This document shows positions 29,672 through 40,102 of a stretch of DNA of 64,000 nucleotides, piece after piece; within the stretch, counting starts at the first letter, position 1, and the number at the start of each line of letters is the position of its first letter. This DNA is from Verrucomicrobiota bacterium (lineage in GTDB: Bacteria; Verrucomicrobiota; Verrucomicrobiia; Chthoniobacterales; UBA10450), in assembly GCA_003220055.1 (NCBI GenBank), contig QHRF01000012.1, positions 1-64,000 on the forward strand. Direction: 5' to 3'. A program made the translations under genes and the position numbers. The notes under the pieces were generated by a model. The model did not search any database. It was not told the origin of the DNA and saw nothing but the letters and a program-made list of their open reading frames with translations.

Positions 29672-30617
29672 ATTCGGCAGAGCGTGGTCTCGACAATTGC
29701 GCGCCTTTCTGTTCCAAAGCGATTCCGGCGAATGGCTCAGCATTCTGCGAATCGGCCTCGGCCTTGAAGTTACATTATATGCTTCATCGCTCTGGGCGGA
29801 CTGGGGCCGAATGTTCGCGCGCAGCAGCACTGGCTTTCTCAATCGCGAATTTACCGAAGCGGTTCTGTCGATTCAAAGTCCGCTGGTACCACGAATTGGA
29901 TGGTTCGTCTGGATGGGCGAACGCGCCGGTTTGAGCGAACAGACGACGCTGATGATCGTGTGGCTTCTCTTGTTTGCGGCCGGATGTTTTCTCGTTGTCG
30001 GTCTTTGCTGTCGCACGGCTGCAATTGCAGCGTGGTTGATTCATTTATGCTCAGCCAAGACGGGCGGGTACCTCGCCTATGGCATGGACAATTTTCTGAC
30101 GATTGGTCTGTTTTATTTGGCGATTGCGCCTTTGCCGGACCGATTGGCGTTGGATCGAAAACTGTGGCGAGTGCGACCACGCGATCCGGAGGTCGTCGGA
30201 TTTCTCCGGCGCGTCTTACAGCTTCACCTTTGCGTGATTTATTTTTTTGGCGGGCTTACCAAATGTTTGGGTGCAGGTTGGTGGAACGGCGATAGTATGT
30301 GGCGCGCGTTGACTCGGCCGCCATTCAACCTGATTCCGAGCCAAACGTTAATTCATGGGCAATCAATCCTGCTCATCGCCGGCATTTTTGTTTGCCTGCT
30401 CGAGCTGAGTTTCTCAATCCTGATCTGGCCAAAGCGAACCCGGCTGCCGTGTTTAATTGCGATCATCACGATGCATATCGGCATCGGCGTGATGATGGGC
30501 CTATATCTTTTCTCACTGGTGATGATCGTCTTGGATTTTGCGGCATTTGGTCCTGGCTTGCTGAGGCGGTATCCGACAACAGAAATGACGCCGAAAGTGG
30601 CGAAACGTGACAGTTAA
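29625..30617 (+). CDS. HTTM-domain (vitamin K-dependent gamma-carboxylase-like) membrane protein
   Basis: WLSILRIGLGLEVTLYASSLWADWGRMF..., multi-TM, YGMDNFLTIGLFYLAIAPLPDRLALDR. Confidence 0.8.
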   Translation: MPTTSVSATTPILRTKFGRAWSRQLRAFLFQSDSGEWLSILRIGLGLEVTLYASSLWADWGRMFARSSTGFLNREFTEAVLSIQSPLVPRIGWFVWMGERAGLSEQTTLMIVWLLLFAAGCFLVVGLCCRTAAIAAWLIHLCSAKTGGYLAYGMDNFLTIGLFYLAIAPLPDRLALDRKLWRVRPRDPEVVGFLRRVLQLHLCVIYFFGGLTKCLGAGWWNGDSMWRALTRPPFNLIPSQTLIHGQSILLIAGIFVCLLELSFSILIWPKRTRLPCLIAIITMHIGIGVMMGLYLFSLVMIVLDFAAFGPGLLRRYPTTEMTPKVAKRDS

Positions 30618-30697
30618 CGCTTCGTGCTGATACCGTCGGGATTTAAGTCTCGACCGCCTCAGGACGATTTGGGATCGTACGACTGAGGAGATGCGGA

Positions 30698-33145
30698 ATG
30701 TCCGCCGAGGTAAAGCCCGACCTACAGCCGGAGATCGCTCACATTCTCCTCATTGACGCGGTCGGGTACTCGAAGCTGCTGGTTAACGAGCAGGTCGAGC
30801 TTTTGCAGGAACTAAACCGAATTGTTCGTGCGACCCCGACGTTTCGCGCCGCCGAATCGCAGGGTAAACTGATCCGAATTCCCACCGGCGACGGGATGGC
30901 ACTGCTGTTCTTTCAGAATTTGCAGCAACCAGCCCAGTGCGCGCTCGAAATTAGCGGCGCGCTGCAGGATCGACCGCATTTGCAATTGCGCATGGGCATC
31001 CATAGCGGCCCGGTTAACCAAGTCGTGGATGTAAATGATCAGGTGAACGTCGCCGGCGCAGGAATGAACGTTGCGCAGCGGGTTCTCGATTGCGCAGATG
31101 CCGGGCACATCCTGTTATCCAAGCATTTGGCCGATGACTTGCAGCACTATCGGCATTGGCAGCCTTACCTGCACGACCTCGGCGAGTGTGAAGTAAAGCA
31201 CGGGTTGCGGCTGCACGTGTTCAATCTGTGTAAGGACAACTTCGGCAATCCGCATCTTCCCGACAAACTCAAGCGAGCGAAACGCTGGAAGCCTTCTGCG
31301 GGCGCTGGGGTTCGGCCCGTCCCTCCACCGCGTTTTTTGAGGTCAGCGCTCATAACCGCCGTTGTCTTGGCCGCCATCGCTTTAGCTTTCAGCTTCTTCG
31401 TTCTTCTTCGTAAAAGCTCGCCTGGAATTTCACGTGCTGTTCCAGAGAGGCCAACGCTCGCGCATGTTCCGGATAAGAGCATCGCTGTTCTTCCCTTCGA
31501 AAATCTGAGTGACGAGAAGCGGAACGCATTCTTTGCCGATGGCGTCCAAGACGAGATCCTGAACCATCTCGCCAAGGTCGCCGACCTCAAAGTCATTAGT
31601 CGTACGAGCGTCATGCAATACAAAGGCGGCGCGCCTAGGAACCTTCGCGAAATTGCGAACGAGCTTGGGGTAGCGCATGTGGTGGAAGGAACGGTCCAGC
31701 GCGTTGCGGATCGGGTGCGGGTTAGTGCACAGTTAATTGATGCTCGCACAGATATGCACCTGTGGGCGGAGCACTATGATCGTCAGGTCGCGGATGTTTT
31801 TGGGATTCAAACCGAGATCGCGGAGAAGGTGGTTTCGCAACTTCGGGCTAAACTTTCGCCGCAGGAGAAGGCCGCCATCCAAGAGCGACCGACTCAGGAC
31901 CTTACCGCCTACGATTTGTATTTGCGGGCCCGAGATCTGGTTGACGCGATTGCTTTCAAGGCAGGTGGCAGCGAAGACTTGGCCGAAGCAACGCGGTTAC
32001 TAGATGAGGCTATCGCGCGCGATCCGAAATTTTTGTTGGCGTATTACCATCTCGCTCGTGCGGACGACATCATGTATTTTCTCGGACTCGATCACACGCC
32101 GGAGCGGCTGGCTTTGGCCGAAAAGGCGGTCCGGGCAGCACTTGAGTTGCGGCCGGATAGCGGCGAGGCGCACCTGGCGCAGGCGCAACACTTTTACTCG
32201 GGTTATCGCGATTACGACCGCGCCCGTTCGGAATTGAACATTGCGAGGCGCGCTTTGCCAAACGAGCCGCTGGCGTTGGTCCTTTCCGGTTATATCGATC
32301 GCAGACAGGGGCATTGGGATGACTCTACACGCGAGTTGGAGCAAGCACTGGAGTTGGATCCGCGAAATCTCTTCATTCTTCAGCAAGTCTCCTACTGCTA
32401 TGAATATCAGAGACGTTTTAAAGATATGGCGGCCGTTTTAGATCGGGTCGTCGCGATCAACCCGAATGATCTGACAACCCGCGTCCAACGCGCATTTGTT
32501 GATTTGCAATGGCGGGCCGACCCGAAACCGCTGCACCACGCAATTGAAGCGATTGTCGCTGGCGGTGACAAAGCGGCGACGTCGGTTTCAGACCGCTGGC
32601 TTTTGCTTGCTTTGTGCGAACACGATAAAGCCGCGGCCGAGCGCGCGTTGGCCATTCTGGCAAAGGATGGTTGTAACGACGAGGGAATTCCGTTTCCGCG
32701 AGCCTGGTGTGAAGGAATGGTGGCGCAAGTCGGCGGGGATCAAACCGCAGCGCACGCAGCGTTTACACGCGCACGAGAAGAAACTGAAAATCTCCTCCGC
32801 GAGCAGCCCAACTACGCCGAGGCCCTATGCGTTCTTGCGGTGATCGATGCCGCGCTTGGTAAACGAGAACAGGCGATCCAGGAAGCTCGACGCGCCAGCG
32901 AAATGCTGCCGGTGAGCAAGGACGCGCTGATCGGCGCTCGGGTGGCTGATTACCGCGCGATCACCCACATGTTAGCCGGAGACAAGAAAGGTGCGATCGA
33001 ACAACTCTCGAATGCGACCCAAAGACCTGGCGGCCTTAATTACGGTGAGCTGCGCCTCCATCCGTACTTCGATAACCTCCGGGGCAATCCAGATTTTGAG
33101 CGGATCGTGAACGCGCTGGCCCCTGATAACAAAAAGGAACGTTAA
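30698..33145 (+). CDS. Class III nucleotide cyclase-like domain + TolB-like N-domain + TPR protein
   Basis: HILLIDAVGYSKLL, IPTGDGMALLF; KSIAVLPFENLSDEKRNAFFADGVQDEIL; C-terminal TPRs. Confidence 0.88.
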   Translation: MSAEVKPDLQPEIAHILLIDAVGYSKLLVNEQVELLQELNRIVRATPTFRAAESQGKLIRIPTGDGMALLFFQNLQQPAQCALEISGALQDRPHLQLRMGIHSGPVNQVVDVNDQVNVAGAGMNVAQRVLDCADAGHILLSKHLADDLQHYRHWQPYLHDLGECEVKHGLRLHVFNLCKDNFGNPHLPDKLKRAKRWKPSAGAGVRPVPPPRFLRSALITAVVLAAIALAFSFFVLLRKSSPGISRAVPERPTLAHVPDKSIAVLPFENLSDEKRNAFFADGVQDEILNHLAKVADLKVISRTSVMQYKGGAPRNLREIANELGVAHVVEGTVQRVADRVRVSAQLIDARTDMHLWAEHYDRQVADVFGIQTEIAEKVVSQLRAKLSPQEKAAIQERPTQDLTAYDLYLRARDLVDAIAFKAGGSEDLAEATRLLDEAIARDPKFLLAYYHLARADDIMYFLGLDHTPERLALAEKAVRAALELRPDSGEAHLAQAQHFYSGYRDYDRARSELNIARRALPNEPLALVLSGYIDRRQGHWDDSTRELEQALELDPRNLFILQQVSYCYEYQRRFKDMAAVLDRVVAINPNDLTTRVQRAFVDLQWRADPKPLHHAIEAIVAGGDKAATSVSDRWLLLALCEHDKAAAERALAILAKDGCNDEGIPFPRAWCEGMVAQVGGDQTAAHAAFTRAREETENLLREQPNYAEALCVLAVIDAALGKREQAIQEARRASEMLPVSKDALIGARVADYRAITHMLAGDKKGAIEQLSNATQRPGGLNYGELRLHPYFDNLRGNPDFERIVNALAPDNKKER

Positions 33146-33151
33146 TCCGAT

Positions 33152-34375
33152 TTAACGCCGCCGTCGTCCGTAGGAATATCCGCGATGCGAGCGGCCACCG
33201 CCAATCGCTCGTCGGCCACCAGTAGCTGATTCCGGTTCGAAGAGCACGGTGTAGAGATACGGAAAGTTCTCGAGTTTGAGGCGAGGAATTTTTCGACCGA
33301 TGAAACGTTCGATCGCTTGCAAAGCGGCTACTTCTTCGCCGTTCATGAGGGTGAACGCGTCGCCGACGTTTTGGGCGCGGCCAGTCCGGCCGATGCGATG
33401 GACGTAATCTTCGGCGTGCTCCGGCACGTCGTAATTGATAACGTGACTGACGCCGGCGATGTCGAGTCCGCGCGCCGCGATGTCAGTCGCGACCATCACT
33501 TCATATTTACCGCTCTTAAATCCTTCGAGCGCCTCAATCCGTTCGCGCTGGGTGCGATTGGAATGCAAAACAGCGACAGAATGGTTTCCCTGTTTTAGTT
33601 TGTGCGCGATCCGATCGGCACCGTGTTTCGTTCGGGAAAAAATAAGCGCGCTATCGAAGTTGGTCCGTTCGAGCAGCGCCATCAGGAGGTCGAACTTCTG
33701 TTCAGCCGCGACCGGATAAACGGCGTGGGTCACGGTTTCGGCCGGGGAACGGCGCACACCAATCTCCACCAACTCAGGATCGCGCAAGACCCACGCGGCG
33801 AGGCGCTCGATCTCCGGCGGCAACGTTGCCGAAAAAAGAAGCGTCTGCCGATCGGTAGAAATTTTTTCGACGATGCGGCGGACATCCGGCAGAAAACCCA
33901 TGTCGAGCATGCGATCGACTTCATCGAGCACGAGAATGCTGACCTGGCGCAAATCCATCGTCCGTTGCTCGAGCAGGTCGAGCAGGCGGCCGGGCGTAGC
34001 CGCCAGAATATCAATGCCGCGTTTGATTTCTTCACGCTGTTTCCCGTAACCGACGCCGCCATGGACGACCGCCGCGCGCAAATCGGTGAAACGTCCATAA
34101 TCGCGGAACGCGGTTTCAACTTGCGCGGCCAGTTCGCGCGTCGGTTCGAGCACGAGGCAGCGAAATTTCCCGTGATGCCCAAGCAGGGTCAGAATTGGGA
34201 GCGCGAACGCCGCGGTCTTGCCGGTGCCGGTTTGGGCGGTACCGATTAAGTCTTTGCCTGCGAGGATGATCGGGAAGGCGCGGAGCTGGATCGGCGTCGG
34301 CTCGGTAAAGCCCATCGCCTGGGTACCGCGCACGACTTCCGGCGAAAGTTCGAAATTACTGAATGACACAGCCAA
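33152..34375 (-). CDS. rhlE: DEAD-box ATP-dependent RNA helicase
   Basis: GTAQTGTGKTAAFALP, VLDEVDRMLDMGF, HRIGRTGRAQ. Confidence 0.92.
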   Translation of the reverse strand: MAVSFSNFELSPEVVRGTQAMGFTEPTPIQLRAFPIILAGKDLIGTAQTGTGKTAAFALPILTLLGHHGKFRCLVLEPTRELAAQVETAFRDYGRFTDLRAAVVHGGVGYGKQREEIKRGIDILAATPGRLLDLLEQRTMDLRQVSILVLDEVDRMLDMGFLPDVRRIVEKISTDRQTLLFSATLPPEIERLAAWVLRDPELVEIGVRRSPAETVTHAVYPVAAEQKFDLLMALLERTNFDSALIFSRTKHGADRIAHKLKQGNHSVAVLHSNRTQRERIEALEGFKSGKYEVMVATDIAARGLDIAGVSHVINYDVPEHAEDYVHRIGRTGRAQNVGDAFTLMNGEEVAALQAIERFIGRKIPRLKLENFPYLYTVLFEPESATGGRRAIGGGRSHRGYSYGRRRR

Positions 34376-34430
34376 AGGTTAGTGCCTCTCAAAGAGGACG
34401 CAAAGGATGACGACGAGAATATTTTTTAGA

Positions 34431-34488
34431 GAAGCAGACACACAGGAATGATTAGAAATAATTTTTCCCTTCCTGTGTTCCTGCTTTC
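34431..34488. repeat. Imperfect inverted repeat between divergent rhlE and phosphodiesterase genes
   Basis: GAAGCAGACACACAGGAA ... TTCCTGTGTTCCTGCTTTC. Confidence 0.7.
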
Positions 34489-34499
34489 TTTAGAGATAG

Positions 34500-34949
34500 A
34501 TGGCTCGCCTTCTTCGCATTTTCGTCCTCGCTGATACTCATAACAAGTTGCCGAAGAGGATTCTCGATCTCGCGCGCGAGGCGGATGAGATCTGGCATCT
34601 CGGCGACGTCTGCGAGCCGACCATTTCGGGTGATTTGGAGGCGCTTGGGCCGCCGGTCACGATTGTGCGCGGAAACTGCGACAGCAATTCCGAGTGGCCG
34701 CTGGTTGTCGATCTTGTTCGCGACGGTTTGAGATTTCGGCTCCAACATATTCCACCGGAGTCGCGGCCGGATGATGTCGATGTTGTCTTGCACGGTCACA
34801 CCCACGTGCCGCGAAACGAGAAGCGCGGCGGCGTCTTGTTTTTGAATCCAGGTTGCGTGACGCGGCCCAATCAGGGATCGCCCGCGAGTGTCGCTTGGCT
34901 CGAGGTTCGTGATGGCAAAGCGCAGTGGCGCCTGGTTCTGCTAACATAA
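34500..34949 (+). CDS. YfcE/MJ0936-family metallophosphoesterase
   Basis: [46 protein letters not shown]. Confidence 0.9.
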   Translation: MARLLRIFVLADTHNKLPKRILDLAREADEIWHLGDVCEPTISGDLEALGPPVTIVRGNCDSNSEWPLVVDLVRDGLRFRLQHIPPESRPDDVDVVLHGHTHVPRNEKRGGVLFLNPGCVTRPNQGSPASVAWLEVRDGKAQWRLVLLT

Positions 34950-34989
34950 ATTCTCGTCACTAGAAGTTTTCTCGATAACCATCAGGCGG

Positions 34990-36042
34990 ATGCGGACCAT
35001 TATCGTCACGGGATCGGCCGGTTTGATTGGTTCGGAGACAGTCCGGCGCTTTTCGCAGGAAGGCATGAATGTTGTCGGGATCGACAATGATATGCGCGCC
35101 CGGTTCTTCGGCGCCGAAGCTTCCACAAAAAAAACGCGCGACGACCTGGTTGCGAATGTCCGCGGCTACGAGCACCACGAATTTGACATTCGCGACGGGA
35201 ACGCGGTCAACGAGCTATTCAAGCAGCATGGGGGTCATATCGTGGCTGTGGTGCATACGGCCTCACAGCCGTCCCACGACTGGGCGGCCCGCGATCCACA
35301 GACCGACTTCTCCGTCAACGCCAACGGCACGCTGAACTTGCTCGAAGCTGCGAGAAATTTTTGTCCAGAAGCGGCCTTTGTTTTTATCTCGACGAACAAG
35401 GTCTATGGCGACCGGCCAAACCATCTCCCACTGCGCGAGTTGCCGAAGCGGTGGGAAATCGAAGCCGGCCACGAGTACGAGCCTGGCATTCCCGAATCGA
35501 TGAGCATCGATTGCACACAGCATTCGCTCTTTGGAGCTTCGAAAGCTGCCGCCGATCTGCTTGTCCAGGAGTACGGTCGCTATTTTGACATGCCGACGGT
35601 GGCTTTCCGCGGCGGTTGTCTAACCGGCCCGGCTCATGCCGGCGCGGAGCTGCATGGATTTCTCTCGTATCTGATGATTTGCACCGTGACGGGTCGCTCT
35701 TATCGCGTTTTCGGCTACAAAGGCAAACAGGTGCGCGATAACATTCACAGCTCCGACCTGGTTGAGGCCTGTGCCGAATTCATTCGGGCGCCCCGCGCGG
35801 GCGAGGTCTACAATATTGGCGGCGGTCGTTCTAGTAATTGCTCCATTCTCGAAGCGATCGAATTGTGCGAAGAGATCAGTGGCCGGCAATTAAACTGGCG
35901 CTACGAAGAAGCTAACCGCCGGGGCGATCACATCTGGTGGGTCAGCGATGTGCGAAAGTTCCAGTCCCATTATCCTGCCTGGAAAATTCGTTACGGCTTG
36001 CGCGGAACGTTGGAGGGAATTTACCGCGCCGTTCGAAATTGA
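34990..36042 (+). CDS. NAD-dependent epimerase (CDP-paratose 2-epimerase-like)
   Basis: [59 protein letters not shown]. Confidence 0.88.
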   Translation: MRTIIVTGSAGLIGSETVRRFSQEGMNVVGIDNDMRARFFGAEASTKKTRDDLVANVRGYEHHEFDIRDGNAVNELFKQHGGHIVAVVHTASQPSHDWAARDPQTDFSVNANGTLNLLEAARNFCPEAAFVFISTNKVYGDRPNHLPLRELPKRWEIEAGHEYEPGIPESMSIDCTQHSLFGASKAAADLLVQEYGRYFDMPTVAFRGGCLTGPAHAGAELHGFLSYLMICTVTGRSYRVFGYKGKQVRDNIHSSDLVEACAEFIRAPRAGEVYNIGGGRSSNCSILEAIELCEEISGRQLNWRYEEANRRGDHIWWVSDVRKFQSHYPAWKIRYGLRGTLEGIYRAVRN

Positions 36043-36045
36043 TAA

Positions 36046-36585
36046 TTATTTTTCAGCTTCGCCGGATTTTCGGCTGAACCAGCGTCGCTTTTTCTTCGGC
36101 TCTTCTGCGGCAGGTGATTCTTTCTCTTTCGCCTTCGGCTCTTCGCGTTTCGTTTCTTTCTTTGGTTTTTCTTCCGGGTCTTTCCGTTTCGTCTTCTTTT
36201 CTTCAGCCGGTTTTTCTTCGACCACGACCGCGGCGTCGACCCATTCGATGAAAGCCATCGAAGCGGAGTCGCTCTTGCGCTGGCCGAGTCGCACGATGCG
36301 GGTGTAACCGCCGTTGCGCTCGGTGGACCGGGGCGCGATCTCATCGAACAACTTTTTGACCGCGTCTTTGTGCCGCAAGGTCGAAAAAGCCGTTCGCCGC
36401 GCGTGAATTGAGCCGTTCTTGCCAAGCGTAATCATTTTTTCGGCAAGAGGGCGGACCGCTTTCGCTTTAGCCAGCGTGGTTTTGATCCGCTGGTGCTCGA
36501 TCAAATTGCAAACCTGATTGGCGAGCAGCGCTTTGCGATGCTCGGCTTTGCGGCCGAGCCGCACCGTCTTTTTCTGATGTCTCAT
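36046..36585 (-). CDS. rplQ: 50S ribosomal protein L17 with charged C-terminal extension
   Basis: MRHQKKTVRLGRKAEHRKALLANQVCNLIEHQRIKTTLAKAKAVRPLAEKMITL; K/E-rich tail after the L17 fold. Confidence 0.95.
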   Translation of the reverse strand: MRHQKKTVRLGRKAEHRKALLANQVCNLIEHQRIKTTLAKAKAVRPLAEKMITLGKNGSIHARRTAFSTLRHKDAVKKLFDEIAPRSTERNGGYTRIVRLGQRKSDSASMAFIEWVDAAVVVEEKPAEEKKTKRKDPEEKPKKETKREEPKAKEKESPAAEEPKKKRRWFSRKSGEAEK

Positions 36586-36603
36586 CGGTTTGCCCTGATC
36601 GGA

Positions 36604-37659
36604 TTACTTCCGTTCGGTCACAGCGACGGCAGCTGCAGCGCCATTTCCGCTCGCGCCGTCAGGCCCGGCAACAGGTTCGACCAGGCCAGTCTCGAACTTC
36701 ATACCGAGACTCAGGCCGAGCTGTTGCAGTTTGTCTTTGATCTCGTTCAGCGATTTCTTGCCGAAGTTGCGATACTTGAGCATTTCGCTCTCAGTCTTCT
36801 GCGCGAGCTGACCAACGGTGGTGATGTTGGCGTTGTTCAAGCAGTTGGCCGCGCGGACACTGAGCTCAATTTCGTTCACGCTCATGTTGAGCAGCTTCTT
36901 CAGCTTCATGTTCTCTTCGCTTACACCGGCCGGCGTTTCGTCGAACTCGATCACTTCTTCGTTGAAGTTAACGAAGACGTCGAGGTGATGACGCAGGATC
37001 GCGGAGGCCTGGAGGAGCGCGTCGTCCGGGGTCAATCGGCCGTCGGTCCAAACTTCCAAAATGAGCTTGTCGTAATCGGTGCGCTGACCCACACGTGTGT
37101 TCTCGACCGCGTATTTCACGCGGGTGACCGGTGAGAAAATCGAATCGATTGGAATCAGGCCGATCGGCTGGTCGGCGCGTTTGTTCTCTTCGCCAGTAGC
37201 GAATCCGCGCCCGACCCGGACTTCGAGCTCGGCATCGAATTTGTGTTTCTTGTCGAGTGTGCAAATCACCAGCTTTGGATTGAGCACTTCGTAGCCGGCC
37301 ACTTCCTGAATGTCGCGGGCGGTGACTTCGCCTTCCTTGTTTACGCTGAGTGAGAGTTTTTTCGGCTCGTGATCTTCGGCTTTGAATTTCACTTTCTTAA
37401 GATTGAGCACGATGTCGGTCACGTCCTCAACCACGCCCGGGAGGGTGGCGAACTCGTGTTGCACGCCTGTGATTTTTACAGCGGTAATGGCGGCCCCTTC
37501 GAGCGACGAAAGCAGCACGCGCCGGAGGGAATTTCCAACGGTGTGCCCATAACCGGCCTCAAATGGCTCGGCGGTAAACTTGGCGTAAGTGTCTGTGGCT
37601 GTGCTCTCGTCCTTACTGAGAGTCTTCGGCATTTCAAAACGACCGTAACGAACTGGCAT
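36604..37659 (-). CDS. rpoA: DNA-directed RNA polymerase subunit alpha
   Basis: FEAGYGHTVGNSLRRVLLSSLEGAAI; C-terminal LELSVRAANCLNNANI...LRNFGKKSLNEIK-like region. Confidence 0.97.
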   Translation of the reverse strand: MPVRYGRFEMPKTLSKDESTATDTYAKFTAEPFEAGYGHTVGNSLRRVLLSSLEGAAITAVKITGVQHEFATLPGVVEDVTDIVLNLKKVKFKAEDHEPKKLSLSVNKEGEVTARDIQEVAGYEVLNPKLVICTLDKKHKFDAELEVRVGRGFATGEENKRADQPIGLIPIDSIFSPVTRVKYAVENTRVGQRTDYDKLILEVWTDGRLTPDDALLQASAILRHHLDVFVNFNEEVIEFDETPAGVSEENMKLKKLLNMSVNEIELSVRAANCLNNANITTVGQLAQKTESEMLKYRNFGKKSLNEIKDKLQQLGLSLGMKFETGLVEPVAGPDGASGNGAAAAVAVTERK

Positions 37660-37962
37660 GGTGAGAATTAAGAAGTGGGAATTATGAATTAAGAAATGGC
37701 TGTAACGACATTTCGTCCTTCTTTAATTCTGACTTCTTCCTTTCGGATTGCCGGGTTTCCCCTGGCGAGTGCGGTTTCACGTCCAGCGACGGAGACCCAG
37801 GGACCAACGGCGTGTTTCAAAAACTCGCTGCGAAGCATGGAATAAAGAGCATCCCGGCGCTTTTGCAAGTGGTGCTGAAATTCTGCGCTCCTCGCTGCCT
37901 GGTGCGCGCTCCATTGTCTCGCGTAACACTCTTGCTACAATGGCCGTTTGCCATGTCCCAAC

Positions 37963-38756
37963 ATGTCTAAAGCCCGCGTTGAAAGAAATATCTACCGAGG
38001 TCCTGCTAAGCCTGAGTTGGGCGGAGTCTCTCTCGTTTTCCCAGTTCGCAACGAGTCATTCATGATTGAAATGACTTTGCGAAACTACTCCTCGGAATTG
38101 CAGTCGCGGATCGCCGATTTTGAACTGATCGTGGCCGAAGACGGCAGCACCGATGACACGAAGAGCGTCTGGAGCGGCTAGAAAAGGAGTTGTCGATTCG
38201 TCTTTTTACCAGCGATGAACTAAAGGGTTATCAAAAGGCGCTGATCGATGCGGTTTCCCTCGCGGAAAAGGAGTGGGTTTTTATTGTCGATTCGGACTAT
38301 CAATTCGCGGCGATCGATTTTTGGAGGCTCGAACCCCTGCGCGATCGTTACGACGTAATCCTCGGAATGAAAGCGCCGCGAAATGACCCTTGGTATCGAG
38401 TCTGGCTTTCCTGGGGCTATAACTTTCTTCTTCGGTTCTTCTTCGGAGTGCCTTATCACGACATGGATACCGGCTTCCGTCTTATTCGCCGGAAAGCGCT
38501 TCACGAGCTAATGCCAGAGGTCCGCCACATGACCACGTTTACCGCTGAGTTTGTGGTGCGCGCTCATTATGCCGGCTATAAGATCGTCGAAGTTCCCGTT
38601 CCTCATTACGAACGCAAGATAGGAGCTACCACCATTTACTTCATTTCGAGTTTATTTGGAATCTGCCTGCGGCAATTCCTCGGCGTGCTGAACATGAAGC
38701 GTGAGTTTGTTCAGCGCGGCCTGAAAGAGCCTGGTGCCAATGTTGGGACTCCTTGA
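37963..38756 (+). pseudogene. Family 2 glycosyltransferase split by a 1-nt frameshift near 38158
   Basis: GGVSLVFPVRNESFMIEMTLRNYSSELQSRIADFELIVAEDGSTDDTK | (ERLERLEKE)LSIRLFTSDELKGYQKAL...DMDTGFRLIRRKAL. Confidence 0.8.
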
Positions 38757-38823
38757 TCGTTTGCGCGAAGCCTTGACCTAAATCCGCTCGGAATTTCCGG
38801 CCTGAGAGGTTACCTCTGTTTCA

Positions 38824-40087
38824 ATGAGCGGATCGGACGTGAAGACCTTTGGCTGGCCTGGCGTTGGATTCTTGCTGCTCATCAACCTGATCGCGGCGAG
38901 TCTCTTTTTCTCACCCGGTATGGGCGATGTCGGAACCTGGGGGACGTGGATACGCGAAATGTCGGCGTTCGGATTAGTGGGCGGCTTCGTTCACAGCGGA
39001 ACGGATTATCCGCCGCTGGCGTTAATCATACTCGCCACGGTTTCGCGATCCGCCGATGTCTTTGGAACCACAGTGTTTCTAAGTCTGAAGTGTTCGCTGC
39101 TTATCTTTCTGACCGCGACTGCCGCTACTTTCTACTGGTTTTCGCGTAACCTCATCTTAACTGCGGTGCTGGAATTCAGCCTGATCTTGAACAGCGTCGC
39201 GCTCGGCTACCTGGATATTTATTTCGCGCCCTTTCTTATCGCGACGTTTTTTCTGCCTTCAGCGAGGACATTTTAAGATGGGAGTTCTGATGCTTGCCAT
39301 TAGTTGCTCCATCAAATGGCAACCGTTGCTGATCGCACCTTTTATCTGCATCTACGTGATTAGCGCCGCGGGCGAAGGTTTATCCGGGCGTGACAAAGCC
39401 TATAAGCGGGCCGTGCCGTTCATGATTGCTGTGCTTCTGGTTGTTCTCCCGATGGTCATGATGTTTGGCGCGGGGGCAATTATCAATTCGCTTCAACGCG
39501 CAATGACTCGGCATAATTTCATTTCGGGTTACGCCTTGAATTTTGGCTGGCTGCATGCGTGGGCGCTCCATCTCTGGGCACCTGAGAAGTATGGAAGCCT
39601 TCAAAATGGAGAGATTGACTTGATCCAGTCACGCGACGCACTGCTGCTGCTGCCCGAAAAAGTCCTGTTTTATCTTAGTTATGGAGCGATTCTCATTGCT
39701 TTTGCGCTACAGAAGAAAACGTTCAAACAGTTGATCGTTTATTCGATGCTGGGATACCTGGCTTACTTCCTTTTCAATACGGGCGTGCATGAAAACCATT
39801 TGTTTCCGATCGCATGCCTCGCGTGGATCCTGGTCTTCATTGATTCAAGTCAACTCGTCCGTGCCATCAACTTAAGCATTGCGGCAAACATCAACCTGTT
39901 CCTTTTCTTTGGCGTCTTCGGCCAGCGCGTAAACCCGGTCATCGCCGGACTCGATATCACGCTTTTGTTTGCGCTCGCCAATCTGTGCCTGTTCGGCGGC
40001 TTTCTGTTGCACACTTTCAAAGTCGACAACGTCCGACTCAAGTTCTGGCAATCGCGGAAGCCTCAGCCATCAGACGCAGCGAGCTGA
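38824..40087 (+). pseudogene. Multi-TM membrane glycosyltransferase-like protein split by a frameshift at a T6 tract near 39250
   Basis: ORF 38824-39276 ends IATFFLPSARTF*; the other frame reads (FF)CLQRGHFKMGVLMLAISCSIKWQPLLIAPF continuing to 40087. Confidence 0.75.
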
Positions 40088-40102
40088 ACTCGCGGTCGCG
40101 CT

